A stretch of DNA of 45,466 bases from a bacterium (GTDB lineage: Bacteria; Bacillota_A; Clostridia; Lachnospirales; Lachnospiraceae). The stretch is from contig SFQZ01000045.1 in assembly GCA_004562915.1 (NCBI GenBank), positions 1 to 45,466 of the forward strand. The letters are read 5' to 3'. Below are positions 9,237 to 17,561 of this stretch, one piece after another. Positions within the stretch are counted from its first letter, which is position 1; each line of letters opens with the position of its first letter. Under the pieces are notes generated by a model. That model saw only the letters and a program-made list of their open reading frames with translations. It was not told the DNA's origin and did not search any database. The position numbers and the translations under genes are program-made.

Positions 9237-9993
9237 ACTGCATCACTCCATCAGAACCGAGATGATATCCTTCTACATCTGTATCATGAAGCATCACTCC
9301 ATTTTCATCGAAATAGTAATACTTATCTCCATCCAGATACCAGCCTGTTCTCATATATCCATTTTCATCAAACATATACCACTCACCCTGAATATACTCC
9401 CACTTGCTCACTGCATTCGTTCCATCCGGATATATATACATCCATGAGCCGCTTTCTGTCTGTTTCCAGGTACCCTGGGATTCTTCCGTCGCTGTCTCAG
9501 AACCTGCTTCCTCTTCTGTAACCGTTACACATTTGGTTTGGCTCGCTGTCATCTGGACTCCATCATCTACTTTATTGGTAACTACAACATAATAATACGT
9601 TGTTCCCAGATCCGAAGTAGGCGGGACAAAACTGCTCTCAACTGCTCCTTCAATCTTTGTACCACCGCCGTTGGAATCCACATTATTCTTATACCACTGA
9701 TAAGAAAGCGTTCCTCCGTCCTTGACCTCTGCTTCAATCACAATCGCTTCAGCCTCTCCATTCAGACTGTACGTAACAGCTTCACCCATTTCACTGGTAA
9801 TCGTTGGTTTTTCCACATTCTCATCGATATTGGCAGCTTCCAAAGTCGCCTGTGCATTCACTGTGTCTGTCTTTTCTGTTTTATCTTCGCCATTCCACAA
9901 AATCTCCAATGTATCCTTAAAAGAACACGCAGATACCAGTGGCATACAACAAAGAACGATTCCTGCCAATATAGCTTTCTTATTATGTCTCAT
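9235..9993 (-). CDS. Lipoprotein with Ig-like domain and C-terminal cell-wall-binding repeats
   Basis: Surface lipoprotein of 252 residues. The signal peptide ends in a lipobox LVSAC with the lipidated cysteine at about residue 23. A Thr/Glu-rich linker precedes an Ig-like fold (about 75-150) with LSYQWYKNN and TTYYYVVVTN. The last 80 residues are tandem aromatic-glycine repeats (GSWMYIYPDGT, GEWYMFDENGYMRTGW, DKYYYFDENGVM) of the choline/glucan-binding type. Family knowledge says such repeats bind teichoic-acid choline or glucans; the ligand here is unknown. ATG 9993 is used, with AAAGGGG upstream; an adjacent GTG at 9996 is less likely. The gene has its own strong promoter and terminator, so it forms a single-gene unit. 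Combining a lipid anchor with wall-binding repeats is somewhat unusual. Confidence 0.85.
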   Translation of the reverse strand: MRHNKKAILAGIVLCCMPLVSACSFKDTLEILWNGEDKTEKTDTVNAQATLEAANIDENVEKPTITSEMGEAVTYSLNGEAEAIVIEAEVKDGGTLSYQWYKNNVDSNGGGTKIEGAVESSFVPPTSDLGTTYYYVVVTNKVDDGVQMTASQTKCVTVTEEEAGSETATEESQGTWKQTESGSWMYIYPDGTNAVSKWEYIQGEWYMFDENGYMRTGWYLDGDKYYYFDENGVMLHDTDVEGYHLGSDGVMQ

Positions 9994-10043
9994 CACAAAT
10001 TACCCCTTTTAATTGTTACAAATTCATTTCAACTTTGTGTCAT

Positions 10044-10073
10044 ATTATAGCATACATACAAAATGGATGTCAA
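10044..10073 (-). promoter_or_regulatory. Near-consensus sigma-A promoter of the lipoprotein gene
   Basis: On the minus strand TTGACA (10073-10068), an 18-base spacer and TATAAT (10049-10044) are exact consensus hexamers, about 50 bases before the ribosome site of the lipoprotein gene. This is the strongest promoter I see in the window. Confidence 0.88.
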
Positions 10074-10100
10074 TGTGAAGTATACGATTTCGTTCATGAA

Positions 10101-10274
10101 GGAAAATGGACATCTGGTATTTTCTTTAAGAGCCAGGTCGTTCCCCTTCAGCTAATCGCTAACTCCGACTAAGACGCTCCGGAGAGCCGTCGCGCCTAAG
10201 TCTACGTAAGCGCTGGATCTTCAGGCTCACTTGTCCCAATGCTCTTAAAGAAAACACCAGATGCCCATTTTTCC
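10101..10274 (-). repeat. Structured repeat element, copy 1, with 33-base inverted arms
   Basis: Outer arms 10101-10133 and 10241-10274 are inverted copies with two substitutions and one inserted base. On the minus strand both substitutions become G-U pairs, suggesting the RNA form is read from that strand. Inside lie two boxes shared with 24379-24512: box A at 10134-10162 (28 of 29 bases identical; begins CAGGTCGTTCCCCTTCAGCT) and box B at 10221-10235 (14 of 15). Between the boxes is a GC-rich insert with the palindrome CTCCGGAG and further self-complementarity (ACTAAG with CTAAGT). It occupies the long gap between DUF1284 and the lipoprotein gene, upstream of that gene's promoter. No real protein gene is visible here. 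The element family is not recognised. Confidence 0.75.
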
Positions 10275-10460
10275 TAACGATATGTAATCTCCAATAGCAA
10301 TATCCATGTTTCAACCTTATCGACATACGCAGCAAAAACAAACGAAACCTTTGTGCATGTGAAACATTATGCTGTATCCAATATCGTATAACACACACCT
10401 TGTTCGCTAGTGTTTTGTATCGTGAGGATGCGTGTAGAGAATGGAGCCATCCGTTTCAGA

Positions 10461-10506
10461 AGCATTGGAGTTAGTGAGCCTGAAGATCCAGCGCTTACGC
10501 AGACTT
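10461..10506 (+). repeat. Inverted half copy of the structured repeat (copy 3)
   Basis: This segment matches the reverse complement of 10198-10243 in about 41 of 46 bases, including a perfect 27-base core that starts AGTGAGCCTGAAGATCCAGC. It contains the box B side only and ends 10 bases before the DUF1284 stop codon. With copy 1 it makes an inverted pair about 220 bases apart. The spacer 10275-10460 holds no gene that I can support; it has weak internal complementarity such as ATGTTTCA with TGAAACAT. Confidence 0.65.
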
Positions 10507-10515
10507 CCCCACATA

Positions 10516-10884
10516 CTAAATACAGATTTCTGTCCACTGGCAGTCACCGCAGATTTGCCCTCTTTTCCCCACACGCAGAATTTTTTCATCCACCAGTTTT
10601 TCAAATTCTTTCCAGTGAATTAGGGTGTCCGGATGAAGATCACAGGCCTCAAGCACTCTCCGGTCATAGTCTGCAACTTTCTCGGCAGTTTTGCACTTTC
10701 CGGCTTCATTATTCGGGCAGCTTCCGCATATTCGATCTGTTTGATCCGTAAGCTCTATCAGTGGATTCCGGGCCAGCTGCTCTTTTATTTCTGCCATATT
10801 TTTTACAAAATCTTCACTATATCCTTTTCCTCGAAAATAGGCGAGACACATTCCATGATGAGGCCTCAACTGATTCATTTTCAT
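10516..10884 (-). CDS. DUF1284 cysteine-rich protein
   Basis: A 122-residue soluble protein whose N-terminus LRPHHGMCLAYFRGKGYS is diagnostic of the DUF1284 family. Eight cysteines (about residues 13, 53, 56, 64, 81, 112, 115, 121), arranged as CGSC, C, CGDC and a terminal C, suggest an iron-sulfur or zinc site; family function is unknown. I chose ATG 10884, which has GAGAAAGGA about 4 bases upstream; ATG 10878 is an alternative. It lies downstream of aspartate kinase across a stable hairpin, so it may be transcribed separately or at reduced level. Its stop codon is next to repeat copy 3. Confidence 0.8.
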   Translation of the reverse strand: MKMNQLRPHHGMCLAYFRGKGYSEDFVKNMAEIKEQLARNPLIELTDQTDRICGSCPNNEAGKCKTAEKVADYDRRVLEACDLHPDTLIHWKEFEKLVDEKILRVGKRGQICGDCQWTEICI

Positions 10885-10919
10885 TTTTCCTTTCTCCGTG
10901 TTGGATTTACTCAATGCAA

Positions 10920-10960
10920 CTGCCGCAGAATAACCGAATGATCCGTCATGTCTGCGGCAG
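10920..10960. other. Stable hairpin between aspartate kinase and DUF1284
   Basis: CTGCCGCAGA (10920-10929) and TCTGCGGCAG (10951-10960) are perfect 10-base complements with a 21-base loop. The minus-strand exit has no T run (TTGCATTGAG), so termination would be weak or factor-dependent. It may separate DUF1284 expression from that of the aspartate kinase. A further palindrome GATCCTGCAGGATC lies at 10996-11009, overlapping the aspartate kinase stop. Confidence 0.45.
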
Positions 10961-11007
10961 CTTCAAAAATATCTGCAATGTTATTCTGTTATGTTGATCC
11001 TGCAGGA

Positions 11008-12327
11008 TCAGATCTGTGAGAGTACAAAAATATCGTAAATGGAACGAATTGCGGTTTCAAAATCTCTGTTCTCTACACCGATAATAATATTGAGTTCACT
11101 GGAACCCTGATCGATCATTTTCACATTTACATGGCTGTGTGCCAATGCTGCAAAAATTCTCGCTGCTGTGCCGCGGTTTCTTCGCATACCGCGTCCAACT
11201 ACAGCAATCAACGCAAGATCTGACTCCAGATCAATGCTGTCCGGCTGAACTGCACGATGCAAACCTGCTATCACATTTTGCTCTTTATCTTCAAATTCAT
11301 CCTGATGTACATATACAGTAAAGGTATCGATACCGGACGGTACATGTTCAAAAGATAAATGGTTTTCTTCAAATACCTGAAGTACTTTTCTTCCAAAGCC
11401 AATCTCAGAGTTCATCATATCTTTTTCAATATTGATGGACGCAAAGCCTTTCTTTCCGGCAATGCCTGTGATCGTGTACTTTGGTTTATTACAAGTACTC
11501 TCCACAATCATAGTTCCTTTATCTAACGGGCGATTGGTGTTGCGGATATTGATTGGAATTCCTTCCTGGCGAAGTGGAAAAATTGCATCTTCATGAAGAA
11601 CTGTAGCACCCATATAAGCCAGTTCTCTTAATTCCTTATATGTAATCGTAGAAATCACTTCCGGATTGTCAACAATACGCGGATCTGTCACCAAAAAACC
11701 GGATACGTCAGTCCAGTTCTCATAAATATCCGCCCGCACAGCTTTTGCTACAATTGACCCTGTGACATCAGAACCACCTCTGGAAAAGGTTTTCACACTT
11801 CCGTCGTAATTAGCACCATAAAATCCAGGAATTACTGCTCTTTCAATATCATTCAGTTTTGCAGCCAGACTTTCATTCGTCATATCTGCGTCCAGATTTC
11901 CTTCTTCATCAAAGAAAATATGGTTGGCAGGATCCACAAACTCATATCCAAGATAATCAGCCATCACCTTACCATTTAAAAATTCTCCACGGGAAGCTGC
12001 ATAGTCACTTCCGGCTTGATTTTTAAAATTCTCTGCGATCACAGCAAAATCATCATCTAATGACAGATTCAATCCCAGACCATCAATGATTTCCTGATAA
12101 CGTGCCTGAATTCTTTTCAGCTTTTTACTGAAATCCTCACCTGTCGCTGCCGCACGATAGCAATCATACAGCATGTCCGTTACTTTGATATCATCACTGT
12201 AACGCTTTCCCGGTGCAGACGGTACTACATATCTGCGTCCCTCATCAGAACGGATGATCTCGCCTACTTTCCTAAACTGTTCGGCACTTGCCAGTGAACT
12301 GCCTCCAAATTTTACTACTTTTTTCAT
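11008..12327 (-). CDS. lysC: Aspartate kinase
   Basis: Phosphorylates L-aspartate, the committed step to lysine, threonine, methionine and diaminopimelate. The N-terminal KFGGSSLAS (residues 6-14) is the family ATP/aspartate signature; FSRGGSDVTGS lies near 205, and two ACT-type regulatory domains fill the last 130 residues (ending with SSELNIIIGVENRDFE). The 439-residue length fits the class with a complete catalytic and tandem ACT region, with no homoserine dehydrogenase fusion. ATG 12327 follows a perfect AGGAGGAG. It lies 15 bases after the antiporter gene and is probably co-transcribed with it. I see no lysine riboswitch in the short gap, so control is probably by amino-acid feedback. 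Which isozyme it is cannot be decided. Confidence 0.95.
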   Translation of the reverse strand: MKKVVKFGGSSLASAEQFRKVGEIIRSDEGRRYVVPSAPGKRYSDDIKVTDMLYDCYRAAATGEDFSKKLKRIQARYQEIIDGLGLNLSLDDDFAVIAENFKNQAGSDYAASRGEFLNGKVMADYLGYEFVDPANHIFFDEEGNLDADMTNESLAAKLNDIERAVIPGFYGANYDGSVKTFSRGGSDVTGSIVAKAVRADIYENWTDVSGFLVTDPRIVDNPEVISTITYKELRELAYMGATVLHEDAIFPLRQEGIPINIRNTNRPLDKGTMIVESTCNKPKYTITGIAGKKGFASINIEKDMMNSEIGFGRKVLQVFEENHLSFEHVPSGIDTFTVYVHQDEFEDKEQNVIAGLHRAVQPDSIDLESDLALIAVVGRGMRRNRGTAARIFAALAHSHVNVKMIDQGSSELNIIIGVENRDFETAIRSIYDIFVLSQI

Positions 12328-12342
12328 AATCTCCTCCTGTTA

Positions 12343-13524
12343 TTAAGCGGTCTTTTTTTTCGCATATAATAGCTTTAGAATAATCGGAGTGATAATTGAT
12401 GATATGACAATCAACAAAATCACTGATGTGGAAAAAGATGAATCGATCATTCCCTCATTGATTCCTTTCTGCATAACAATCAGTGCCACCTCACCCCTGG
12501 TCATCATTCCGACTCCGATCTTCAGTGTATCCCTTCCTTTGAAGCCCAGAAGCCGTGCAATACCGCCGCACCCCGCAATCTTACCAAGAAGAGCGACAGC
12601 TACGAACAGCAGTGAAAATACCAACAAAGATGTATTCATGGACTGCAGAGAAGTTTTGATACCGATACTTGCAAAAAATACCGGTGCAAAAAACATGTAG
12701 GAACTGATATCAATCTTCCTTGCAATATATTCAGAGTCTTTGATGTTACACAGAATAATACCCGCCACATAGGCTCCTGTAATATCTGCGATTCCAAAAT
12801 ACGTCTCTGCCACATAAGCAAGGAACAGACACAGAACCAGTCCAAAAATTGGAATTCTTCGGGTATGTGGATATTTATCATCCAGTATCTTAAACACATG
12901 ATAACCACCCACTCCCAGGACTACAGCGAAAATAAAAAACAGTCCTGTATTGGTAACAACTTTCATCGGTGATACTTCCGGATTTTTAAAGCCAATGACC
13001 AGTGTCAACACAATAATACCAATCACATCATCAATAATTGCCGCACCCATAATCGTGATTCCCAGTGGTTCTTTCAGTTTGCCAAGCTCAAGAAGAGTTG
13101 CTACTGTGATGCTGACAGATGTTGCTGTCATAATGACACCGATAAAAATGCCGGAATAAAACTGATCCGAACCAAAAGGCGGTATTCCATAATAGAGGAA
13201 ATACAAAAGCGACCCACCCAGCAGTGGTACAAATACTCCTGCCAGAGCAATCATAAATGATTTCCATCCTGTCTCCATAAGATCTTTCAGATTGGTTTCC
13301 AATCCGGCAAAAAACATCAATAAAACCACACCGATCTCCGCCATCTGTGTCAGAAAAGTGGATTCCTGAACAAGCCCAAATACACTGGGACCAATCAGAA
13401 GTCCGGCTATGATCTCACCTACTACCTGAGGCGCCTTACATTTTCCGGCAATAATACCGCACAATTTCGCAGCAACAATAATAATAGCCAGATCCCGGAA
13501 AATAGAATATACATTTCCCTCCAT
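12343..13524 (-). CDS. Cation:proton antiporter, CPA2 family (NapA/Kef type)
   Basis: Integral membrane protein of 393 residues with about 12 hydrophobic segments. The motif AAIIDDVIGII (Asp pair at about 165-166) is the ion-binding aspartate pair of electrogenic Na+/H+ antiporters of the CPA2 group. VVGEIIAGLLIGPSVFG near the N-terminus and GVMMTRGEVALIV near the end are also family features. There is no cytoplasmic TrkA/RCK domain, which argues against a glutathione-gated K+ exporter. I chose ATG 13524, preceded by GGGGGA 9 bases upstream; an in-frame ATG at 13545 has no ribosome site. Two TATAAT-like boxes upstream (13549-13554 and 13574-13579 on the minus strand) could be the promoter, but their -35 boxes are poor. 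Confidence 0.9.
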   Translation of the reverse strand: MEGNVYSIFRDLAIIIVAAKLCGIIAGKCKAPQVVGEIIAGLLIGPSVFGLVQESTFLTQMAEIGVVLLMFFAGLETNLKDLMETGWKSFMIALAGVFVPLLGGSLLYFLYYGIPPFGSDQFYSGIFIGVIMTATSVSITVATLLELGKLKEPLGITIMGAAIIDDVIGIIVLTLVIGFKNPEVSPMKVVTNTGLFFIFAVVLGVGGYHVFKILDDKYPHTRRIPIFGLVLCLFLAYVAETYFGIADITGAYVAGIILCNIKDSEYIARKIDISSYMFFAPVFFASIGIKTSLQSMNTSLLVFSLLFVAVALLGKIAGCGGIARLLGFKGRDTLKIGVGMMTRGEVALIVMQKGINEGMIDSSFSTSVILLIVISSIITPIILKLLYAKKKTA

Positions 13525-13609
13525 GATGCATTCCCCCGTTTTCATATAATTATAACTTTTCAAAGTCCAATAGATTATATACCATATTTCTCCAATATGC
13601 TACATTTTT

Positions 13610-14398
13610 TTAATAAAGATTCTGAAGTTCTTTTTCTCTTTTTCTCCTGCGGAGCCATTCACCACTCCTGTTATAGATATTAAAGGACTGAACAAACAAT
13701 TGACTGAACGGACCCATTCGATTTTTTGTGGTACGTACATATCTGGTACCTCCACAGCTGATGTAAGGTGTGTTTTTTACATAACGGATCAGATCCGATT
13801 CACACCGGATCTCATCAGGAAGTTTTGTATATCCCATACCGATACAGTCAATTCTGTGAGCGTCACTGCCTCCAAACCCCGGTTTATGGAATTTTCTGGC
13901 CAGACGTTTCGCCTGCTCATTGACTTCATCCGATTCACAGGCATTATAAATCTCCACAAAGTCAAACTGACTCATCAGACTTTTGATTCTTTCCAAATAA
14001 AACTTTTTTCTGGCCTGTGTTTTCATGATACTCAGATATTTTTCTCCAAAAGGATGCGCCGGTCCCACAATTCCTCCATATCGATGAACGATCATAAGTA
14101 AAATCTGTGCCGGCAGTCCTCTCAGTTCCAGGATTTTCAGTTTTACTCCTTCCGGCATGATCACCAACATGTGACCACAGTCAATCGTATCATATTCTAC
14201 ACCCTTCAGTACTACAAAATCCGTATATGTTTTTCCTTTAATTGAATCACGCCACTCTCTATAGCCGTCATAGGAATTGTGATCAGATACCAGCATACCT
14301 CCAAATCCCTTTTGTCTCAGTACTTTGATGTACTCCTCAATCATTACCTTACCATCCATAGAGCCTTCTTTTGTATGGCAGTGCATATCGAATTTCAT
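13610..14398 (-). CDS. PHP-domain metal-dependent phosphoesterase
   Basis: A 262-residue soluble protein of the PHP superfamily. Metal ligands are visible as DMHCHT at residues 4-9, VSDHNSYDGY near 40, GPAHPFGEK near 135 and GFGGSDAHR near 195. Family members hydrolyse phosphodiesters or phosphomonoesters (DNA polymerase PHP, histidinol phosphatase, RNase AM); the substrate here is not evident. Start ATG 14398 has GAGGTGA 4 bases upstream; the frame stays open to 14446, but there is no better start there. It has its own promoter overlapping the stop of the next gene and faces no close partner downstream. Confidence 0.85.
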   Translation of the reverse strand: MKFDMHCHTKEGSMDGKVMIEEYIKVLRQKGFGGMLVSDHNSYDGYREWRDSIKGKTYTDFVVLKGVEYDTIDCGHMLVIMPEGVKLKILELRGLPAQILLMIVHRYGGIVGPAHPFGEKYLSIMKTQARKKFYLERIKSLMSQFDFVEIYNACESDEVNEQAKRLARKFHKPGFGGSDAHRIDCIGMGYTKLPDEIRCESDLIRYVKNTPYISCGGTRYVRTTKNRMGPFSQLFVQSFNIYNRSGEWLRRRKREKELQNLY

Positions 14399-14499
14399 AC
14401 ACTCACCTCTTTTTCCATTTTCCTGTACATGTTCTGTACCCCTCATCCGTATTTTGATTCCAGCGTAAAATCACTTTAACCTGATATCAAGTCATTATC

Positions 14500-14528
14500 A
14501 TTATACCCTGTTTTCTACACAGTTACAA
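14500..14528 (-). promoter_or_regulatory. Sigma-A promoter of the PHP gene
   Basis: TTGTAA (14528-14523), a 17-base spacer and a perfect TATAAT (14505-14500) on the minus strand. The -35 overlaps the stop codon of the preceding gene. The leader to ATG 14398 is about 95 bases. Confidence 0.65.
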
Positions 14529-15365
14529 ATCAAATTTATGTAATTGGAAATGAAAAATTGTGTTTTCCTGTGTAATCTCCAGGGAATAGTCCTTATCTCT
14601 GGATTTTAATAAGTAATATTGCCCCGATTCTTTTTCTATGGAAAAGTCAAAATTTGTGTTGATGGAATAATACATCATGGCATAATCCCGCATAATATCC
14701 AGAGAATATCCTGTTTTAAGAATCATCTGTTCATCCTTATCGATTCCGGCATCATTTTCCAGTCCATTTGCTTCTGCAAAATCGTCATCATACCCCTCGT
14801 CATACACATTCTGATAGTTTTCCTCATTGATTTTATTTATACTCTCTTCATTCGTAGTAAAAGAAATATCCAAAGAAATCAGCAGACCGGAACGTGCATC
14901 CATCATAGATATTATTTCCACCCCTATTGCTTCTCCCACCAGAATAATACTGATCTGATAAATCTCCAATGAAAGATTATTTTCATCTGCAAGCAACTTG
15001 CATTTTTCCCACTGATATTCACCATTGATCAAATATTTAAAATCCGGAAAATATTCATACAACATCAGATAGTCCATCTCTTCCAGCGTCTGTCGCATCA
15101 TCGTCCATGCTTTTTCTTTCGGAATGCTCGCCCCGCTTCCTTCCGCTTTGTTTATCAGGTTATCTTCTTCCAGTGCCTTTAATACCAGAACCAGATGATC
15201 GGTCTCTTCTTCACTTAAAGTAATTTCTTCATGGATATCCTCCGTTTTTCTCTCAAGTTCCTGTCTCTCCATCCTGCCAAGCAGCCATGAAGTTGAAAAC
15301 ATACCACCTGCAGCAATGGCAAATACAAGCAGTACTGTAATAAATCCGTTCCTAATCTTCTTCAT
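14523..15365 (-). CDS. Membrane-anchored protein of unknown function downstream of a sensor kinase
   Basis: A 280-residue protein that I do not recognise. It has one N-terminal transmembrane segment (about residues 5-27), then a charged helical stretch (EEITLSEEETDHLVLVLKAL) and an acidic extracytoplasmic region of mixed character with DEGYDDDFAEANG near 195. The C-terminal 60 residues look beta-rich. Its start overlaps the 3' end of the kinase gene by 14 bases, so it is translated with the two-component pair and may be a third, extracytoplasmic component such as a ligand-sensing partner. ATG 15365 is taken, with GGGAGG 9 bases upstream; ATG 15374 is possible. Confidence 0.75.
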   Translation of the reverse strand: MKKIRNGFITVLLVFAIAAGGMFSTSWLLGRMERQELERKTEDIHEEITLSEEETDHLVLVLKALEEDNLINKAEGSGASIPKEKAWTMMRQTLEEMDYLMLYEYFPDFKYLINGEYQWEKCKLLADENNLSLEIYQISIILVGEAIGVEIISMMDARSGLLISLDISFTTNEESINKINEENYQNVYDEGYDDDFAEANGLENDAGIDKDEQMILKTGYSLDIMRDYAMMYYSINTNFDFSIEKESGQYYLLKSRDKDYSLEITQENTIFHFQLHKFDL

Positions 15366-16776
15366 TCGCCGCATCCTCCCTCTTTATCCGGAAAAGCACA
15401 CTGGTTCCCACACCCTGTCTGCTCTGATACTGCAAAGCAGTCCCATGCATAACGGCAATCTTCTGAGCGATAGCCAGTCCCAGTCCGGCTCCATTCATTT
15501 TTCGGGATCTTGCTTTATCCACCATGTAAAATGCTTCTGTAATTCTTTCCAGATCTTCTTTGGGAATTCCACATCCATTATCCGTAATCCGAAATTCATA
15601 GAATCCTTCTTCCCGTATTTTTCCTGTAAATGCAATCTTACTGCTTCCCGCCTTGATCGCATTGTCCAGCAGATTTACCAGCAATGTCTTAAAAAAATCA
15701 TATTCGACTTTGATCCAGGTTTCTTCCAGAAGTACTTTAAAAGTGATTCCCTTTTCTCCCATAATTTTTTCGAATGTCATCTGAATATCCGTTTCCAGTT
15801 CTTTTACATTGATCACTTCTTTGATCATTTTCTGCTTATTGAGTACAGCCAGATCCATCATTTTGAAAGCCAGAGATTCCAGACGCATCCCCTCAGAAAA
15901 AATATATTCTGCTGCTTTCTTTGTTTCCTCTCTTCCCATGTCCGACTGATAGATTCTGTCCGCATATCCGATGATTGAGGTAAGTGGTGTCTTAAGTTCA
16001 TGGGCAAAATCCGATACAAACTGTTCTTTTTTCTGTGCTTCCAGCTGAATCTGTTCCACATTTTCCTGTATTTTTTCTGCCATCTGGTTGAAATTCCTGC
16101 CCAACTCTCCGATTTCATCTCTTGTATGAATCACTACCCGTTCTTCATACTCACCATCAGCGATTTTCTCAGTGGATGCCTGCAGCTGTTTAATCGGTTT
16201 CGTAATAAAATAAGAGACTACAAAGCAGAGACAGACCGCTCCTGCCAAAATGGCCAGATAAAGGATTCTGCTGGTCTGTTCCAACTCATGTTTGCTCTGA
16301 AACACATCCGTAATATTCTTTTTCATAATCAGAGCCAACTGATATCCCGTTTGTGTAACCGTTCCTTCTACTTTCATATAATACTGATTATTTTCCTGGT
16401 CAATAGAAGTATATACTATTCCTGTCTCATAATTTTTCAGTCTCTCTTCCGTTTTTTTATCTTCATTGTTGTAAAGCAGATAGTATTCTCCGCCCATATC
16501 GCAATATAGCTCCATTGCACAATCATCCGGTACCAGAGCACCTATTTCTTCTCCCACACTCTGCAATGTGTCAAAACCCAGCTCCTCGCTTTGCTTTCTC
16601 CTAACCATACTGCTCTGCAGCGCATAACGAAGCAGACGGAACTGACTGATTCCGTCGCTGCGTTCTCTCTCAATAGATTCCTGAAAACTGTAGGAAATAA
16701 CGGCATATTCTTGAAGGGATAATGCCAATGTAAAGATTAACATAATAGATAGAAATATTTTCGAAAAAAGTTTCAT
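15352..16776 (-). CDS. Two-component sensor histidine kinase
   Basis: Transmembrane kinase of 474 residues. Segment order: transmembrane helix 1 (about 5-27), an extracytoplasmic sensor of about 135 residues, transmembrane helix 2 (about 170-192), HAMP (192-245), HisKA dimerisation domain with the phosphorylated histidine H259 in FAHELKTPLTS, then HATPase with N-box LVNLLDNAIK, DNGCGIP and NGAGLGLAI. It would phosphorylate the regulator encoded just upstream (12 bases away). The signal is unknown; the sensor has no recognisable domain. Its 3' end overlaps the anchored protein gene. Confidence 0.95.
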   Translation of the reverse strand: MKLFSKIFLSIMLIFTLALSLQEYAVISYSFQESIERERSDGISQFRLLRYALQSSMVRRKQSEELGFDTLQSVGEEIGALVPDDCAMELYCDMGGEYYLLYNNEDKKTEERLKNYETGIVYTSIDQENNQYYMKVEGTVTQTGYQLALIMKKNITDVFQSKHELEQTSRILYLAILAGAVCLCFVVSYFITKPIKQLQASTEKIADGEYEERVVIHTRDEIGELGRNFNQMAEKIQENVEQIQLEAQKKEQFVSDFAHELKTPLTSIIGYADRIYQSDMGREETKKAAEYIFSEGMRLESLAFKMMDLAVLNKQKMIKEVINVKELETDIQMTFEKIMGEKGITFKVLLEETWIKVEYDFFKTLLVNLLDNAIKAGSSKIAFTGKIREEGFYEFRITDNGCGIPKEDLERITEAFYMVDKARSRKMNGAGLGLAIAQKIAVMHGTALQYQSRQGVGTSVLFRIKREDAANEED

Positions 16777-16788
16777 AAGCCGGCACCT

Positions 16789-17442
16789 TTATATTTCCAG
16801 ACGATAACCGATACGGAACACTGTCTTTATTTTATCGTTCCAATCCAGTTTTTTCCTCAGTCTCTGAATATGAGAGTCCAATGTTCTTGTTTCTCCCAGA
16901 TATTCTTCCTCCCATACCTTTTCATACAAACGCTCTCTGTACAAAGCTACGTTCTTATTTTGTATCAGTTCAATCAACAGACGATATTCTTTCACAGTAA
17001 GATCCACCGGTTTGCCATTTTTTGTGACAATTCTGGAATCCAGATTAACCTCCACATCTCCGGCAGTCAGAATCTTTTTGCTTTTTCCTACTCTGCGTAA
17101 TACAGATTCCACTCTTGCCACCAGTTCCCCTACCTGAAAAGGCTTTACAAGATAATCATCTGCACCCATTTTCAGTCCGCGTATCCTGTCGTTGACCTGT
17201 CCTTTTGCGGAAATAAATATGGTTGGTGTACCGGTCGGCATCAGATATTCAAGAAGTTCATAACCATTGATATAAGGCAGCATAATGTCCAACAGAGCCA
17301 GATCATACACATTGTTCTCTATCAGATCCGCTCCCTCTTTTCCATCGTAAGCCGCATTACAATGATATCCCTCTTCTCGTAATGTCTTACAGATCAGATT
17401 GGAAATTGCTTTTTCATCTTCGACTACAAGTATTTTCAACAT
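16789..17442 (-). CDS. OmpR/PhoB-family response regulator
   Basis: A 217-residue regulator. The receiver domain spans 1-115 with acidic pocket VVEDE, phosphoacceptor D52 in LLDIMLP, and the conserved threonine/serine-lysine pair near ISAK. A winged-helix DNA-binding domain spans about 125-217 (VDLTVKEYRLL, LDSHIQRLRKKL). It is intact and the first gene of a three-gene operon with its kinase. ATG 17442 has GGGGGA upstream. A TATAAT at 17579-17574 on the minus strand gives a leader of about 125 bases beginning with a strong hairpin. Confidence 0.95.
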   Translation of the reverse strand: MLKILVVEDEKAISNLICKTLREEGYHCNAAYDGKEGADLIENNVYDLALLDIMLPYINGYELLEYLMPTGTPTIFISAKGQVNDRIRGLKMGADDYLVKPFQVGELVARVESVLRRVGKSKKILTAGDVEVNLDSRIVTKNGKPVDLTVKEYRLLIELIQNKNVALYRERLYEKVWEEEYLGETRTLDSHIQRLRKKLDWNDKIKTVFRIGYRLEI

Positions 17443-17516
17443 ATCATTGGTTCCCCCTTATACAAATAAAGATATTTGAATTATTCATCGACTATATGCC
17501 AATTTAACGGTTCCAG

Positions 17517-17561
17517 AAAGGTCAGCCACAGGCATGCAAGTATGCCGTGACTGACCTTTTT
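17517..17561. other. Long stable hairpin in the divergent gap, at the 5' end of the regulator leader
   Basis: AAGGTCAG, CAC and GGCAT pair with ATGCC, GTG and CTGACCTT around a 6-base loop, with two small mismatches. On the plus strand the stem runs into CCTTTTTG, like an intrinsic terminator, but no plus-strand gene precedes it. On the minus strand it starts a few bases after the expected transcription start (TATAAT at 17579-17574) of the regulator-kinase operon. It may protect that message, act as an attenuator, or end an unannotated plus-strand transcript. Confidence 0.6.

Noticed and set aside
10159..10398. 79-residue minus-strand frame across the structured repeat
   Set aside because: It is Arg/Leu-rich, has no ribosome site, and its C-terminal part is simply the GC-rich stem of the repeat read as codons; the same residues appear from the inverted half copy.
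12328..12342. Lysine riboswitch before aspartate kinase
   Set aside because: Only 15 bases separate the two genes and nothing resembling the aptamer is seen upstream of the antiporter gene.
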